This document shows, one piece after another, positions 12,670-23,739 of a DNA stretch of 64,000 nucleotides. Source of the DNA: Kalaharituber pfeilii (taxonomy: Eukaryota > Ascomycota > Pezizomycetes > Pezizales > Pezizaceae); the NCBI GenBank assembly GCA_015179045.1, contig WHUZ01000008.1, positions 558,001 to 622,000 of the forward strand, written 5' to 3'. The translations under genes were made by a program, and so were the position numbers. Every line of letters begins with the position of its first letter. Position 1 is the first letter of the stretch. The notes under the pieces were generated by a model that saw nothing but the letters and a program-made list of their open reading frames with translations, was not told the DNA's origin and searched no databases.

Positions 12670-13536
12670 TTATCATAGCAAAGGGATTTGGTGGTGGTGC
12701 TATTGCATGCTTAGGCGTTGGTGTGGATGGAATGCATATGTACTTTGGTTTCTGTTTTTTCTTCTTGGCTTTTTCATATCGACTCTGTTGGGTAAAGGTT
12801 TAATTTCGCTGGTCACAGGAACATGGAGGGGTATAGGGATGGAATAATGGAAAGGTATATTCTCGGAACCAGGGAGAGGTATAGTCTCGGAACCAGGGAA
12901 CGGTATGGGATGGGATGTATTTTGACGGTACACACGGGTATGGGAACAATAGATTTCGGACATTTTTGGATTCCCTTTGTCTACACGATGTTACTCAATA
13001 TGGATCAGTTTCTTTCTCTTACATCGTCTTGTATGAATCCTTTTTGTTCAGCTGAGTACATGTAGTTATCATAGCTTAGAAGGAAGGGAGTGACTCGTCA
13101 TAACTTTAGTCTAATGATGTTCCAAGTTAGCAATAACAATTGCTATCAATTCTTGTGACCAATCAAGAATACCTGCATAATCGCTGCCGTTATCGCGGAT
13201 ACGGTACCCGAACAACACACAATAAGCACATGCCCCAGTAGGGCATATTGGAGGAAATGTGCTCAATCCTGGTATTGCGCAGAGAGAAATTTGCAAAAGC
13301 TTGCTTCTTTTCTGAAAAATATGACTTGATGAAGGATGGTGTGGTGAATTGGTCAATGTGATGCACGTGAGGAGACGATCCTTAGAGTAACGTTTTCATT
13401 TGAGGGGTATTGAGCAGACCGACGCATCTCCACTCGCCATGACATCGCAAAATTCCCACGAGGAAAGCTTATATATCTATCCTCATTGTCAGAATGAACT
13501 ACAGCAGTGAAGGGTGATGGGCATTCCGAGGTAACC
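12670..13536. other. 3' flank of the regulator with a short minisatellite
   Basis: No gene seen. A 24-bp unit ending CTCGGAACCAGGGA is repeated twice, with partial copies on either side, at about 12828-12912. The rest is unique-looking AT-rich sequence. Confidence 0.55.
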
Positions 13537-13548
13537 TCATACCAAGTC

Positions 13549-13608
13549 TCGCCATAGCCCTTAGGGCGGCATGCGATTAATGAAATTAAAAAAAAAAAAA
13601 AAAAAAAA
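13549..13608 (+). mobile_element. Mini-retroposon A (tail-only copy)
   Basis: A 40-nt unit begins TCGCCATAGCCC, contains GGCGGCATGCGATTAATGA and ends in about 20 A. It is flanked by a perfect 12-bp duplication TCATACCAAGTC (13537-13548 and 13609-13620). The unit equals the 3' end of the LINE seen elsewhere in the window, cut exactly at the base of its hairpin. Confidence 0.92.
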
Positions 13609-13620
13609 TCATACCAAGTC

Positions 13621-14912
13621 AAAAAGATTACTGTTTCCCTTATGACCATTTCAAATCACTAGGCTTTGCTTCAAAGAATTAATAAGTGTCATGTCGTGTC
13701 GTTTTCTTTTTTTTATTTCCCTTTTTCCCCTTTTTGCTTCACGTTATGAATTAGGAATTGAATTTGCTAGGATAATTACGCTTGCAGTTGTAACGTGATT
13801 TCCCCCGCAAACTGTGCAACCCGGCCGCCCGTGCAATAGTTCACAATTGTTAATACCATTTTTTAATAATTAGAAATGGCACTGGTGGGACTCCTTTACA
13901 AGCGCGAAGGTTAATGCGGGGTGTTTTCATATACATCGCTGGCCAAAGCAGTCGAGTTTGCCTTACATTCCGTAATCATTTGCTGCATAGCGAAGCCAGA
14001 CACAGTAGTAGCGGAGCCTAGAGGTGCTGGACAGATATTTTTAGTAAGACCAGTCCCAGGCCGTTATTGGTTTCAATGGGAAGAATGAAGACGCCATTCT
14101 CTTGTCATAGGCAAATGACTGGCTGTAGACGACAGTTTTGTGTGTGCGGGAAGTGGAAATTCTTCAGGCAGCGCGAGGCTGAAAGCGGGTTAATCTCGTA
14201 GGCGTCCATGGGTGCCTGAGGCTCGAACGAAATGGGAAAAGTGCATTGTTCCAACGAAGATAAGCGGTCGTGTGTAACTGTCAGAGGACTGGGCACCAAA
14301 GATGTTCGAGACATATCGATACCTGGCCCATTCAGGCACAAGAGTCAATAGGTTGTGAGAAATCGATTTGAACAGCGGTTGCCCAGTGAAGGCGTGGACG
14401 ATGGGAAGCGGAAGTATATGTAGTCCTTGAATCATTTGCCCCAGGTCAATGCCCGTGCTTTCTCGGTGCGATTGCTCAGCTGTTACTCAGCTGCGCGCCG
14501 CTCATGCTACGCTAAACGCCACCAAACTTAGCTTCCCGAGTTCTGGGAACGAATTCCCTTTCAATGGCAAACGTCCCCGAAGGCTTCAATTGACGGGTTG
14601 AACCCGGTTGCATCTTGCAATCGGTCAGTCTCTCTTGCATGCGGGACCGGCTGCCAACCCGATGCACATCAAGCGCTCAGCGCTTGAGCTCGGGACCGAC
14701 AACCGCATACCTACCGCCCCCATGCAACAAAGTGAGCTTACTGTACCCTTAGCAGCGCGAAATCTAAAATCTAATGCCAACGGAAAGGTTCCGTGTAGTG
14801 CATTGCAAACTGCCACAGTGATCGATCTACTGTACCTCCACTTAGTCTTGAGGACTTGAAAATAGCACTAAGTTCTCAATCTACATAGCTGAGCCACAAC
14901 TTAGCATTCACC
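13621..14912. other. Intergenic, nothing recognised
   Basis: Short open frames on both strands only, none with a recognisable motif, splice structure or codon pattern. No repeat of the window's families was found here. Confidence 0.45.
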
Positions 14913-14926
14913 ATGCTATTTGAGTG

Positions 14927-14983
14927 CCCTGCCATGGCGAACAACTGCAAGCGGGGTAACGTGACAAAAACAAACAAACAAAA

Positions 14984-15018
<35 letters not shown>
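14927..15018 (+). mobile_element. Mini-retroposon B
   Basis: The unit starts CCCTGCCATGGCGAACAAC and continues GCAAGCGGGGTAACGTGAC, followed by a long A-rich tail with CAAACAAAC interruptions. A perfect 14-bp duplication ATGCTATTTGAGTG flanks it (14913-14926 and 15019-15032). Confidence 0.93.
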
Positions 15019-15021
<3 letters not shown>

Positions 15022-15032
15022 CTATTTGAGTG

Positions 15033-17493
15033 ATGGTGGGCACTGACACTTTGATATTCCATTAGCCCAATCCTGCTAGCATTAGATTTTGAGGTTTGGC
15101 GCTGCAGAGGGATGTCTTGCACATTGTCTGAGTCAATGAGTGAACCAAGCGGTGGATGGTTTGCATTTCCACATCGACGCGATATGGTAAGGCGGACCAG
15201 CTTATGGTGGCGACCCCGCAGTGCCAGAGGCATGCATGCTTCTGCGGTAATGCGATAGGCATCAGTGCAGCCTTGGGTTTATCCTGCTCCACAATTCGTA
15301 ACACGGGCTATGTTTGAACTTCCAATATCATTGCATGTCTTGTAATATCGGATCAAACCCTCACCCTCCAAATGTCTCTCTCTCATAAGGCAACCCCTAT
15401 AAGATAGTGAGTATTTAATTGGATACAAGTCGCGGCCCCGAGCTGATCCAATATGAGAGGAGATCTTCGATTTTATCTCAATCTGCTTCTGTGATGTAAT
15501 GTAGTGCGCAGTCGTATGCCTTGCAATAACGATCCTCCAGCAACTCCAAACAGGACTTGGATGATCTCCTGTTGACATCAAGGTGACATGCCTCGCAATT
15601 CCGAACACGTGGAGGGCTGGAGTAGAACATTAGAGTAAATGTAAGGTACGTAATCATTACTCTTCTGCCGTGTCGACACGGTGAATAAGGGAGGCGCTCC
15701 CGAAACTCTATAGATAGCTAGTTTTCTATTAGTTACCGTCTTGAACCCATGCAGATCAGAAACATACTCACCGGTCAAATTTGGGCAATATTGCAATCCT
15801 ACAAAGTCACCTTGCCACGACAGCAATCGGGGCGGCCTATGAAGACTCCATCACTTTCAGAGCAAGCGCTCTTAGGCCACAAAGGTCCAGTACCTGCCCT
15901 AGCCATTGGCACGCTCGATCAAGATCATTAGCAGCTGCTTTCTTATTTGTTAACAGCTATGTAACATCAAACGATCTGAAGTAGCCGTGCGTTCCGCAGC
16001 TGATTGGATATGGTCAGACAATGCATATGCTTCAGGATGCCATAGTCGATCTTTCCACTCGGGACCTGTTCCCACAGAGTCAGCATCTCTTGCTTAATGA
16101 GTGATGTTCGACAGTACGAGTGACGGTGCAACAATCCACCAAATTAGGCTTCCATGACGACTTCTACAAAAAGCCAGTTTACGGCTACATGCCGTGAAAC
16201 ACCGTCGTCGCCCGAGTGCGTTGAGAATCCAGTGGTTGTACAGTCCCAGTGTGTTGGCGGCTTTGAGAGGGAGCTGCAAAGGCATCTCAGAAGTGTCATG
16301 TTTAAAGGTGAGAAAGAAATGGGAGAGGAAAATGAGGCAAGCTCGGGGGAGAGTAGACAGCGAAATGCGTTCTTGCCGAACAGGGACCTCGCTCAATCAG
16401 GAGCAAGTAGTCTGTTCTTGAACAATAACGCAGGCGCCTCTCAGGAACACGTGCTCACCTGCTTAAAAGTGCAGGTACCGCATTATGCCATTTCTCAATT
16501 GCATAGTTGTACCGACTTGTTTGTAGGCAACTATGGCAGCGGGAATGGAACGAGCATCCGCGCATTAATCGATCGCGAGAAACATATATAACCACTACAT
16601 TTCAATACATTGCTTGCTAGATATCAGTTCGCTAAGAGAAAAGAATCTTCAGGGGAAATGAAAGCAATTCGAAGCTACATAGGGTAGATTAACCTACCTT
16701 AGAAGATATCACAGAGTGGAATTTAAACTGGATATTAGTATCTGAAATTTGTCATGCCCGATGATGCATTCGAATATGTAATTCTCGGTAGTCTGATTAG
16801 CTCCTCTTTTTTTTGCGAAAGTTCTTTTTCCGAAGATATTTATACCAAATAGTTGCTTGGCCTCGTATCGGGATCGCCGACGTGCTTGGCATCATGTGCT
16901 ACATTATGCTCATGTGCTACATTATGCGGGGTCTTGCTGCAGATTACTAAGGTGTGACCTGCCCTGCAGATTACACATCTTACTCATGTTTGATTGGTGT
17001 TCGATCAAATACTTGATAAATCAGTGTGAGTTGATAAGTCGAAATTGCAGGAATTCCCTGGAGTACCTTTTTATATCATGATTTGTCATCTAGATATTGA
17101 TCAAAAAGTATTTGCAATTTCAAATCAGACAATATCCGGTCGAATATTCTAGTATGAATAACATTATATACGTAGAGAGGTGGAGAAGGTACAGTAGACG
17201 GCTCGTAATGCACTTGGAAGAGGAGACAACAACGCAACATGTGATATCGATGGAAAGATGCACTGTTTGATAAGATGAGGGCCAGACGGGCATCAGGCGC
17301 TGAGGGGTCTGCCGAAGAGGAAATAAGGGGCGTGAGGCGCTTTATTAGAGTTTTCGAGTGACTGGACTGATGGGAGAAGATGAAAGGAGCTGAAGGAGAC
17401 GAAGGGCGGAACTTACGTTATCTTCCCTTTGTTACATTATATCTTCAATTTTTCCTTATATTTACTCTCGTCAAAGCTTTTTGGGCGACAATA
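15033..17493. other. Intergenic with one weak open frame and a direct repeat
   Basis: An open frame of 145 codons at 16154-16591 (+) has no family signal and is listed separately. A 17-bp direct repeat CATGTGCTACATTATGC occurs twice in a row at about 16892-16925. Nothing else is supported. Confidence 0.45.
16154..16591 (+). CDS. Weak open reading frame, hypothetical
   Basis: It has 145 codons, starts ATGACGACTTCT, and shows no signal peptide, membrane segment or motif that I recognise. The central part is Glu/Ser/Arg-rich. There are no neighbours of known function and no splice extension was evident. It could easily be chance; I list it only because it is the longest frame in its interval. 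Confidence 0.15.
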   Translation: MTTSTKSQFTATCRETPSSPECVENPVVVQSQCVGGFERELQRHLRSVMFKGEKEMGEENEASSGESRQRNAFLPNRDLAQSGASSLFLNNNAGASQEHVLTCLKVQVPHYAISQLHSCTDLFVGNYGSGNGTSIRALIDREKHI

Positions 17494-17504
17494 CGAGTAA
17501 TGAG

Positions 17505-17625
17505 TTTTTTTTTTCAATCTCACATAACTCCGCTTGCAGCTGTTCGCCATGGCAATTTTTTTTTTTTTTTTTTATCATTAATCGCATGCCCCCAAAGGGC
17601 TATGGCGATTCGCCATGGCAGGGTG
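17505..17625 (-). mobile_element. Mini-retroposon B, interrupted by a mini-retroposon A
   Basis: Read on the minus strand this is a B unit (CACCCTGCCATGGCGAACAG ... GCGGAGTTATGTGAG, then A). Flanking duplications CGAGTAATGAG are perfect (17494-17504 and 17626-17636). Its centre carries an A unit at 17555-17608, so B arrived first. Confidence 0.93.
17555..17608 (-). mobile_element. Mini-retroposon A nested in B
   Basis: Minus-strand unit TCGCCATAGCCC ... GCATGCGATTAATGAT plus about 19 A, lying inside the B unit. The duplicated target TTCGCCATGGCA (17543-17554 and 17609-17620) is B sequence itself. The unit again starts at TCGCC. Confidence 0.95.
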
Positions 17626-17680
17626 CGAGTAATGAGGTAGAATCTATATACACTTAGAAGTCAAATATAGTCCCATGCTA

Positions 17681-18555
17681 CTTCCAGTTGTTGCGCCACC
17701 ATCTTGTGATGCACATCAGCATCGGATGCGCGTTTTACAAAAAAACTCCCCATTGCGAGGGCATAAGTATAAATCAACAACCACAACAGAGATTTCTATG
17801 CGCTTGTCAGATGGGATAAATAATGAGTTAGTCTTCATATCTGGCACTTTGATTTGCTGCAAAAGATAATGTAGTTGATTAGTGGCGCAATGACTATTGA
17901 AGTTGATGTCTGTCTTGGAATGCATTTGTATGGAATTCCCATACAAAAGTACCTCCGGAACATGCAATGCAGTACTTCCTTTCAATGTTTCCTACAATAG
18001 CTATAGAATGTGGCCAAAGGGTCTTTCCGATTATCTCTCTTAATGTGTAATGATTTATTTGGCTTAATATTGTCATATTGCTGGTTCAATAATCAATTTG
18101 CCATTTCTGGTAGTTTTCCTATATAATGACAACTGACATATTTCTATGTGAATAGGAATCTTGTGAATAACCGTGACTCCACCACTACTGGAGATATTTT
18201 CCTAGTGCAATTCTGGCATCTTTAAACAAGGTAAAAATATCATGTTCAGGTGTCCCAATGTTTTTAGCAAATTTACTTCAGGTGTACAGTAGGAAGTAGA
18301 ATTCAAAACTGGTGATGCAGCAAAAATATATACCAAGACATGGCGTGAAAATTTGCAGGATCATAATTCCTCAAGAACAACCTTTCTGGGGAACTAAAGG
18401 TGCGGAATGTTAAGATTAGCCCTTGGTTTAGCTTATTTCAATTGGATATAAAAATAGTTACTTTGGTTGTTGAGATATATGCTCTCCCGAGTGGGCTGTT
18501 TTGGTGTCAAACGTGCGTTGGATACTGGTCTGCGTCACAAGATGGTGAAATACAG
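17681..18555. mobile_element. TIR DNA transposon remnant, TTCACCAC superfamily, copy 1
   Basis: The right end reads GATGGTGAAATACAG followed by TA; the left end has the matching inverted block CACCATCTTGTGATGC near 17697 and GCGCGTTTTAC further in. Its interior (TGGTAGTTTTCCTAT, CATCTTTAAA.AAGGTAAAA) is shared with the copy at 24542-25306. No transposase frame remains. The exact left end (TA at 17679-17680) is less certain than the right. Confidence 0.75.
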
Positions 18556-18859
18556 TACAAGTACGTAACATCTCAGGAGCGACGCTTAGCAAATTTAGCA
18601 ACCACACATAAACGGAGTTGGAAACTGGTTGGAGAATCATGGGAAACATGTGAATTGTACACAAGGGAGTATTTAATTAGTATTTACTTTATTGTATTCT
18701 TAATGCTCCCTCACTGCATTGACAATTACCACGCTACTGACTTCCAAGTAGCAGTTCACGATTTTGGAGTATCAGCCAATCCAGATGAGTAGCCAATGAA
18801 TGCTTCTCCGCATAAAATCGATTCTCCGTGACTACGCATGCAGACATCTCTTTATTTAT

Positions 18860-18959
18860 TTTTTCTTTTTTTTGGTCAAGTAACCCGCATACAGGCTGTG
18901 TTTTTTTGGTTTTTTTCTCGATGTCAGTGATCGCGTGCCGCCCTAGGGACTATGGCGAT
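18860..18959 (-). mobile_element. Tail-C fragment followed by mini-retroposon A
   Basis: Two adjacent minus-strand poly(T)-headed pieces. At 18860-18898 there is a fragment of tail C (GTAACCCGCATACAGGCT on the plus strand). At 18899-18959 there is an A unit whose sense 5' end is ATCGCCATAGTCCC. I could not define target duplications for either. Confidence 0.7.
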
Positions 18960-19664
18960 CCTTGGAATGTACAGTGTTGGCCCTGACCCAAGTTCAGTGG
19001 ATTGACTTCTTCCATAATTCATGGTGCCGTCCCCATCAGACTTCACAATTCGAATCCCTGGGTGAGCTAAAGCCCTATAGTAATATATTTCACCACCAAG
19101 CGGGCCATACCAGGAACCGGGCCACCTTTACCACCAGCACCAACCACCCGGAAAAGTCTATATCTCAATCACCACAGCAGATATTCCTATGTTACTTCCA
19201 AGGAACTAGGAAAAAATAGCCATTCTCTACATTTAGCACCTTAACCATTAAAGAGTATGGTGGATGAAGCACTATGGACCGCATAGTTTCCCATGCACCT
19301 TGGCAGATATTTTTGCTGAGGCAGATTTTCAAGCTCAGCACCTGCAATAAATTTGTAAAAAAAGTTCGAACACTTGGATAAAGTAATGTCAAAGGAGGTA
19401 AAATAGGACAAGGTTAGAGAAATGATACCTGGCGTGGTTGCGAAGGTGTTCACACTATTCACTTCCTCACAGCAATAACTTGTATGTGAAGAACTCCTGA
19501 ACAAAGGTATTGACATATATACCGTCCATCCGCTCGATATTACTATATATAGATTTACTTATGGCTAACATACCTCTTTTACAATTTCAGGGTAGTTTCT
19601 AGTGGCATGATTAGCTGTCCTTACAATAAGAGTCCCATTATATACTTTGTATGATGATCCCATG

Positions 19665-19723
19665 ACCCTGCCATCGCAAGCAGCGATAAGCCGGGTTACG
19701 TGAGGAAAAAAAAAAAAAAAAAA
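19665..19723 (+). mobile_element. Diverged mini-retroposon B
   Basis: Unit ACCCTGCCATCGCAAGC ... CCGGGTTACGTGAGG plus about 20 A. The flanks resemble each other (ATGATCCCAT upstream, ATGAGAATCCCAT downstream), an imperfect target duplication with a 3-bp indel. Confidence 0.7.
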
Positions 19724-19956
19724 ATGAGAATCCCATATAAACAAATTAGAATGCCGATGGTGTGAAAGGGAGGAGGAGACGGGCAACACACATATGGAAC
19801 AGATGCGGGGCATGGAATAGTAAGTAGCCAGGCGGGCTGGAGGTGATATACAGGCCCTGGGAGCAAGAGAAGGAGAGGGGGACCCCGTGGGGATGTTGAT
19901 GAGGTGGATAGAGAGATAATTGTGCACTTGTTGATTTTCATGTATTTCTTCTATAC

Positions 19957-20011
19957 GTAACCTCGTTATAGCCCACAGGGCGGCACACTAGTAATCATAT
20001 TAAAAACAAAA
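19957..20011 (+). mobile_element. Diverged A-tail
   Basis: CCTCGTTATAGCCCACAGGG followed by CGGCACACTAGTAATCATATT and an A-rich run. The upstream TTCTATACGTAA resembles the LINE 3' UTR (CTCCTATGTACAAAAT), so this is probably a slightly longer LINE 3' fragment. No duplication was found. Confidence 0.6.
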
Positions 20012-20176
20012 AAAATAATCAAATGCCGAGGTATTGTGCAAAAAAGATAAGTCCTCAATAACCACATCTTAGGCCAGCAAATATACTGGACCAGAAACGC
20101 AGAATCGCATTGAAAGTCGCTAAAATGCGCATAAGAACATCATTTCGGGTGTGGCCCGCTTGGTGGTGAAATACAG

Positions 20177-21329
20177 TACGTTCAAAGTAGGTGCCCAGTG
20201 TCTCTAGGGATAAAACAATGAAAAGCTTTCAAGACACTCCGGCCGGACAGCCTGGGAACTCGAGTTTCTCTAGGCTCTATGTTCAGGACAGTTGGAGTAG
20301 CAGCTAGACTCACAATGCTCCTTCTCCGGTGGGGGATCACCGACAAAAACATGGACACAATTTTCTTTCCACTGATGCTGCTCATACCAAAAAGAAATCT
20401 GGCCATTCCAGTGATCTGTTGCTCTAGAAAGGATTACATGCCCAAATGACGTTATGCCTTCTACTTCATTCCATGCCTTCAACTGAATACAATTTAGAAG
20501 CTCTCTCTGTGAGAGTTCCTCTTAAAGAACCAGGGTGCCGATTAATTATATGCATTTACGGCAGGATCAGTGCATTTAGTCACACGAAATCTTCCATAAA
20601 ACCACGCAACTCCCCTTCTATATCCCGTTCCAAGAAAATGTCTCAATTCAACCTGAACACCCAATGCATTCAAAACTGCTCACAGAGCTTATACTGATCC
20701 AACAAACTTAAATGGATTTATGAAGTTCTTGAGGTCTAGCTGATCATAGCATGCAATAATCCGTAGCGGTAGTCAAAATTTTGTTTCCCGGACCAATCAT
20801 TCAGCGCACTGCGCAAAGCAGCACGAAACATGGCAACTTTATTGCAAAAACATATTCAAGTTTATCCACATTGTATGTTTGATTTAAGAGAGTTCCAAAA
20901 TCCACAAGACGAAGGGGCTGGTAGGACGGCATCCAGAGTGTATTTTCTATATATATATCGAACGTAAGTCAGTATTCGAGGTACTTAAGACTGGCAAGAA
21001 GTAGGAAGGGCTCATCAAGTTCAAGGGCAGTGCTATAATTACCCCCTCACCTCAGTATAGCGGGCTCGAAACGATTACGGCACGTCCTACCTTCATAAAT
21101 CGATTTGTCCTGCTGGATCACTCCAGGAAGTGAAGTCAACACTATATACCGCACCGTTTTGGAGATAACTGGAGTTACTTGTCAATAGAGATTGGTTAGT
21201 AAATTCAAGCTCCGGTCTATAGAACTAACATAGTTGAGCCGCGCGTGCTGCATCTCATATGTTGGCCCTCGTTCAGCATCATTTGCTAAGTACTAACATT
21301 GGCATGTGCGAATACTTTCAGCTCTTGAA
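20177..21329. other. Intergenic with a possible gene relic
   Basis: On the minus strand at about 20270-20520 a frame reads LKAWNEVEGITSFGHVILSR and then a Cys-rich end (CESSCYSNCPEHRA). It resembles decayed coding sequence more than chance, but I recognise no family and see no start or splice sites. The rest is unique-looking. Confidence 0.3.
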
Positions 21330-22988
21330 ATGCCACCGCTCTCAAATAACGAGCAAACACAGCTTCGCCGTTCCAAACGTTTGCAGGAAAAGGCTGAAAC
21401 GATTTCTGCACAATCACAGATACTACCCACATCAAGGCAGCAACATATCTCCAACTCACTTTTTCGTCCCTCATCCACGGTTGGACAACGTACTGCCCCA
21501 AGAGGGAGGCCCCGTAAAGACCTAGTAAATTCTTCACGACTGGCTCCACTGCCACCAGCACAGGAAAGAACAACCACTGCTGCGCGCAACAGTGGAAGGC
21601 AAAGGAAGCATATGTTCGGGCCAGCACGGTCGCTTTCGCTACATACAGCGGCAGAAGTAGAGTCCCGAGGTTCGGCGGAGGAAGCTGTTCGCAGTACGGC
21701 CGCTGCCACTAGTGCAACTGAGGGCCCAACCAATCCGGCGCAGGCTGAGCCTACTACCGCTTCACGGTGTGGCAAGCGAAGAGCACGTGACCTTTCGCCA
21801 TCTCGTAATGACCAAGAGAATCTAACTGATGGCCCCCACAAAAAGCGGAGGACCAGGAACACAGAGGTCGCAACCGAGAGAGCTTGTGTGCCATTGAGCA
21901 CGAAAGTTAGTAAGCAGAAGGGCAAAGGAAAAGGAAAAGAAAGGGCCCTTGATCCTCCTGCCAAAACTGTGGGCCCTTCTGGCGCGAACCCACCCGCTGG
22001 GCGTGACCGCGGGCGTCTAAAGAGGCCGGGCCGTATCCACCGTATAGCATCTTCTGAATGCCCCTCCTCATCCTCTATCCATAGCGACCCTGCTATCTTC
22101 GTACAAAGGCTGCTACAGCTACAAACCGAGAATCATCAACGGCTGGTCATGGAGGGTCTGGGCATCCCTAACACGACGCCTGCTGGATTGAATGCGGTTA
22201 TTCAGAAAGCTACAACTGGAGAATCAGAGCAGCCGGTCACAAGTAATTCCAGACAGCCAGTATTGAAGAGAGCAGGTACTTTGGAGAATCAAACAAGACA
22301 CCAGGAGTGGCAGGCCCGCCAAGCTGCAAGGATTCAAGAAGAGGCAGCAGACCTAGGCCGCCCGCAACAGGAAGTCGCGAGCCACCGACAAGGGAAGGTG
22401 CAGGGAGGAAGAAAAGCCGAGAAGGCCAGAGGCAAAAGGGAGGAAGCGGACAGACAGATCCAGGCGAGCGCTTACGCTTTGTTACGTGCTGCTTCTGGCG
22501 CATCTAGTGCTGTTCACAGGGCTAAGGCTCAAGCGCCAGGACCCGTCCCTGGACCGACTAATGCACCAGTTCCAACAGCTGAATTGTCAAGCTCCCCAGG
22601 ATCGGAGCCTGTTCTAGTTGAGGCAGCAGCAGCTGAAGCTACACAAGCTTCCTCCGCAGTCGGGGTCCCCTCTGAAGGAAATTCACAATCTGCCCGAGTG
22701 GGGTTCGCGGTAGACAGTGAATTTGTTGGTAGTAGCGACGCTTCAACCTCCAGTCGAAAAGAGGCCGCGGCCGGTGCCCAGGTATCAAGGTCCAACGTTC
22801 ACGCACCCCATTATGGGTCCTCTTCTGCAGGCCCGTCACGTGGGGATGGCGCAGGTACTAGTGTCCCTTTGTTTCCGTTTGAGGACTATGACGACTGGGA
22901 GGGCTCCCTAACAGAGGTGGATCCCGGTGAGTATCTGGAGCTTGAGGAGGAGGAACCTGTTCAGGGGTTGCAGGAGAAGGCCGAATAG
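21330..22988 (+). CDS. Predicted disordered basic (nuclear?) protein, unknown function
   Basis: An uninterrupted 552-codon frame starts at the first ATG (gaaATGCCACCG). It is rich in Arg, Ser, Ala, Glu and Pro with almost no hydrophobic core. Visible parts are a basic start (LRRSKRLQEKAE), an AT-hook-like RGRPRKD, a KKRR and a KGKGKGKER patch (likely nuclear signals), a Glu/Arg/Gln-rich charged stretch in the middle, and an acidic end (ELEEEEPVQ). The GC content is far above its surroundings, which supports selection on codons or recent arrival. An upstream exon is possible, since TACTTTCAG lies just before the start, and a GTGAGT at 22927 could be a donor. It has no CCHC knuckle, so I do not call it a LINE ORF1. 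Function unknown. Confidence 0.55.
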   Translation: MPPLSNNEQTQLRRSKRLQEKAETISAQSQILPTSRQQHISNSLFRPSSTVGQRTAPRGRPRKDLVNSSRLAPLPPAQERTTTAARNSGRQRKHMFGPARSLSLHTAAEVESRGSAEEAVRSTAAATSATEGPTNPAQAEPTTASRCGKRRARDLSPSRNDQENLTDGPHKKRRTRNTEVATERACVPLSTKVSKQKGKGKGKERALDPPAKTVGPSGANPPAGRDRGRLKRPGRIHRIASSECPSSSSIHSDPAIFVQRLLQLQTENHQRLVMEGLGIPNTTPAGLNAVIQKATTGESEQPVTSNSRQPVLKRAGTLENQTRHQEWQARQAARIQEEAADLGRPQQEVASHRQGKVQGGRKAEKARGKREEADRQIQASAYALLRAASGASSAVHRAKAQAPGPVPGPTNAPVPTAELSSSPGSEPVLVEAAAAEATQASSAVGVPSEGNSQSARVGFAVDSEFVGSSDASTSSRKEAAAGAQVSRSNVHAPHYGSSSAGPSRGDGAGTSVPLFPFEDYDDWEGSLTEVDPGEYLELEEEEPVQGLQEKAE

Positions 22989-23282
22989 GCGAGTGGTAGA
23001 CATGATGCGACAAGCCTCTAGTAGGGCCTATGGAATCATAAGGTATCGAGGAACTCTCTTTCGTTGGGCTATTGGAATTGGAGGTATTGTTAGACTATAT
23101 GATTTATCAGGTATGAGGAGGTAAATAACATCGTCAATTTCAGGCTGGGACCAACCTGGGAGATGGAATACCTATGGAAGAATATCTTGCAGTGACTATA
23201 GAATTTTGATCTGTTCGGAAATCTTACGGCGGCTACATAACCTTGGGAGACTTTGGATTCGTGGTTTGTATACCTTCCTATT

Positions 23283-23328
23283 ATATATATCACGTAGCCC
23301 CACTTACAGCTATTCCCCATGGAGGGCC
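23283..23328 (-). mobile_element. Mini-retroposon B, poly(A) lost
   Basis: Minus-strand B unit (plus strand: ATATCACGTAGCCCCACTT ... CCCCATGGAGGGCC). It is flanked by GTTTGTATAC (from 23264) and GTTTGTGTAC (from 23329), a 9-of-10 duplication. The poly(A) is reduced to a short TA-rich run, so this is an old copy. Confidence 0.75.
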
Positions 23329-23386
23329 GTTTGTGTACTTGCAGCCCACTGGAATCACATTTTGGAGATGTATTCCAGCATTCAGT

Positions 23387-23460
23387 TGTGGGTTTTTTGT
23401 TTTTGCTTTTTTTAATTTCATTACTCGCGTGCCGCCCTATGGGCTATGGCGAGGTTAGGT
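23387..23460 (-). mobile_element. A-tail, minus orientation
   Basis: A T-rich head, then TTTCATTACTCGCGTGCCGC and CTATGGGCTATGGCGAGGTT. The sense 5' side continues ACCTAACCTCGCC, as in other LINE 3' ends, so the copy may extend somewhat to the right. No target duplication was identified. Confidence 0.7.
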
Positions 23461-23739
23461 AGAAAGGGGTGGTAAAATTTATGGGAGATAATGGGACATA
23501 TGATATGACTGTATTCCTTAATGATCTTTCAAATACAAGACGACGCTTCCAGACTCATATAGATACACAGAGAAATACATAACACGAAGTTGCATAAAAA
23601 GACAATACACCACGATAGCTAAGGGTATGGAGGGTGCACAGCCCACCTCACGGTCCGCCTCACGGCCTGCCTCACGGACACCCGGCAGTATAAGTCAACT
23701 CCAATGAGATCGACCCATAATGTCCGATCAGTTATTTGA

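Larger units (their letters stand above)
19083..20176. mobile_element. TIR DNA transposon remnant, TTCACCAC superfamily, copy 2
   Basis: Left end ATATATTTCACCACCAAGCG and right end CTTGGTGGTGAAATACAG are inverted repeats of about 30 bp, each bordered by TA. The 1.09-kb body holds a tail-B-like insertion (19665-19723) and an A-tail (about 19957-20011), and no intact transposase. Confidence 0.8.

Noticed and set aside
19040..19075. TTCGAATCCCTGGG resembling a tRNA T-arm
   Set aside because: Upstream sequence cannot form acceptor, D and anticodon arms.
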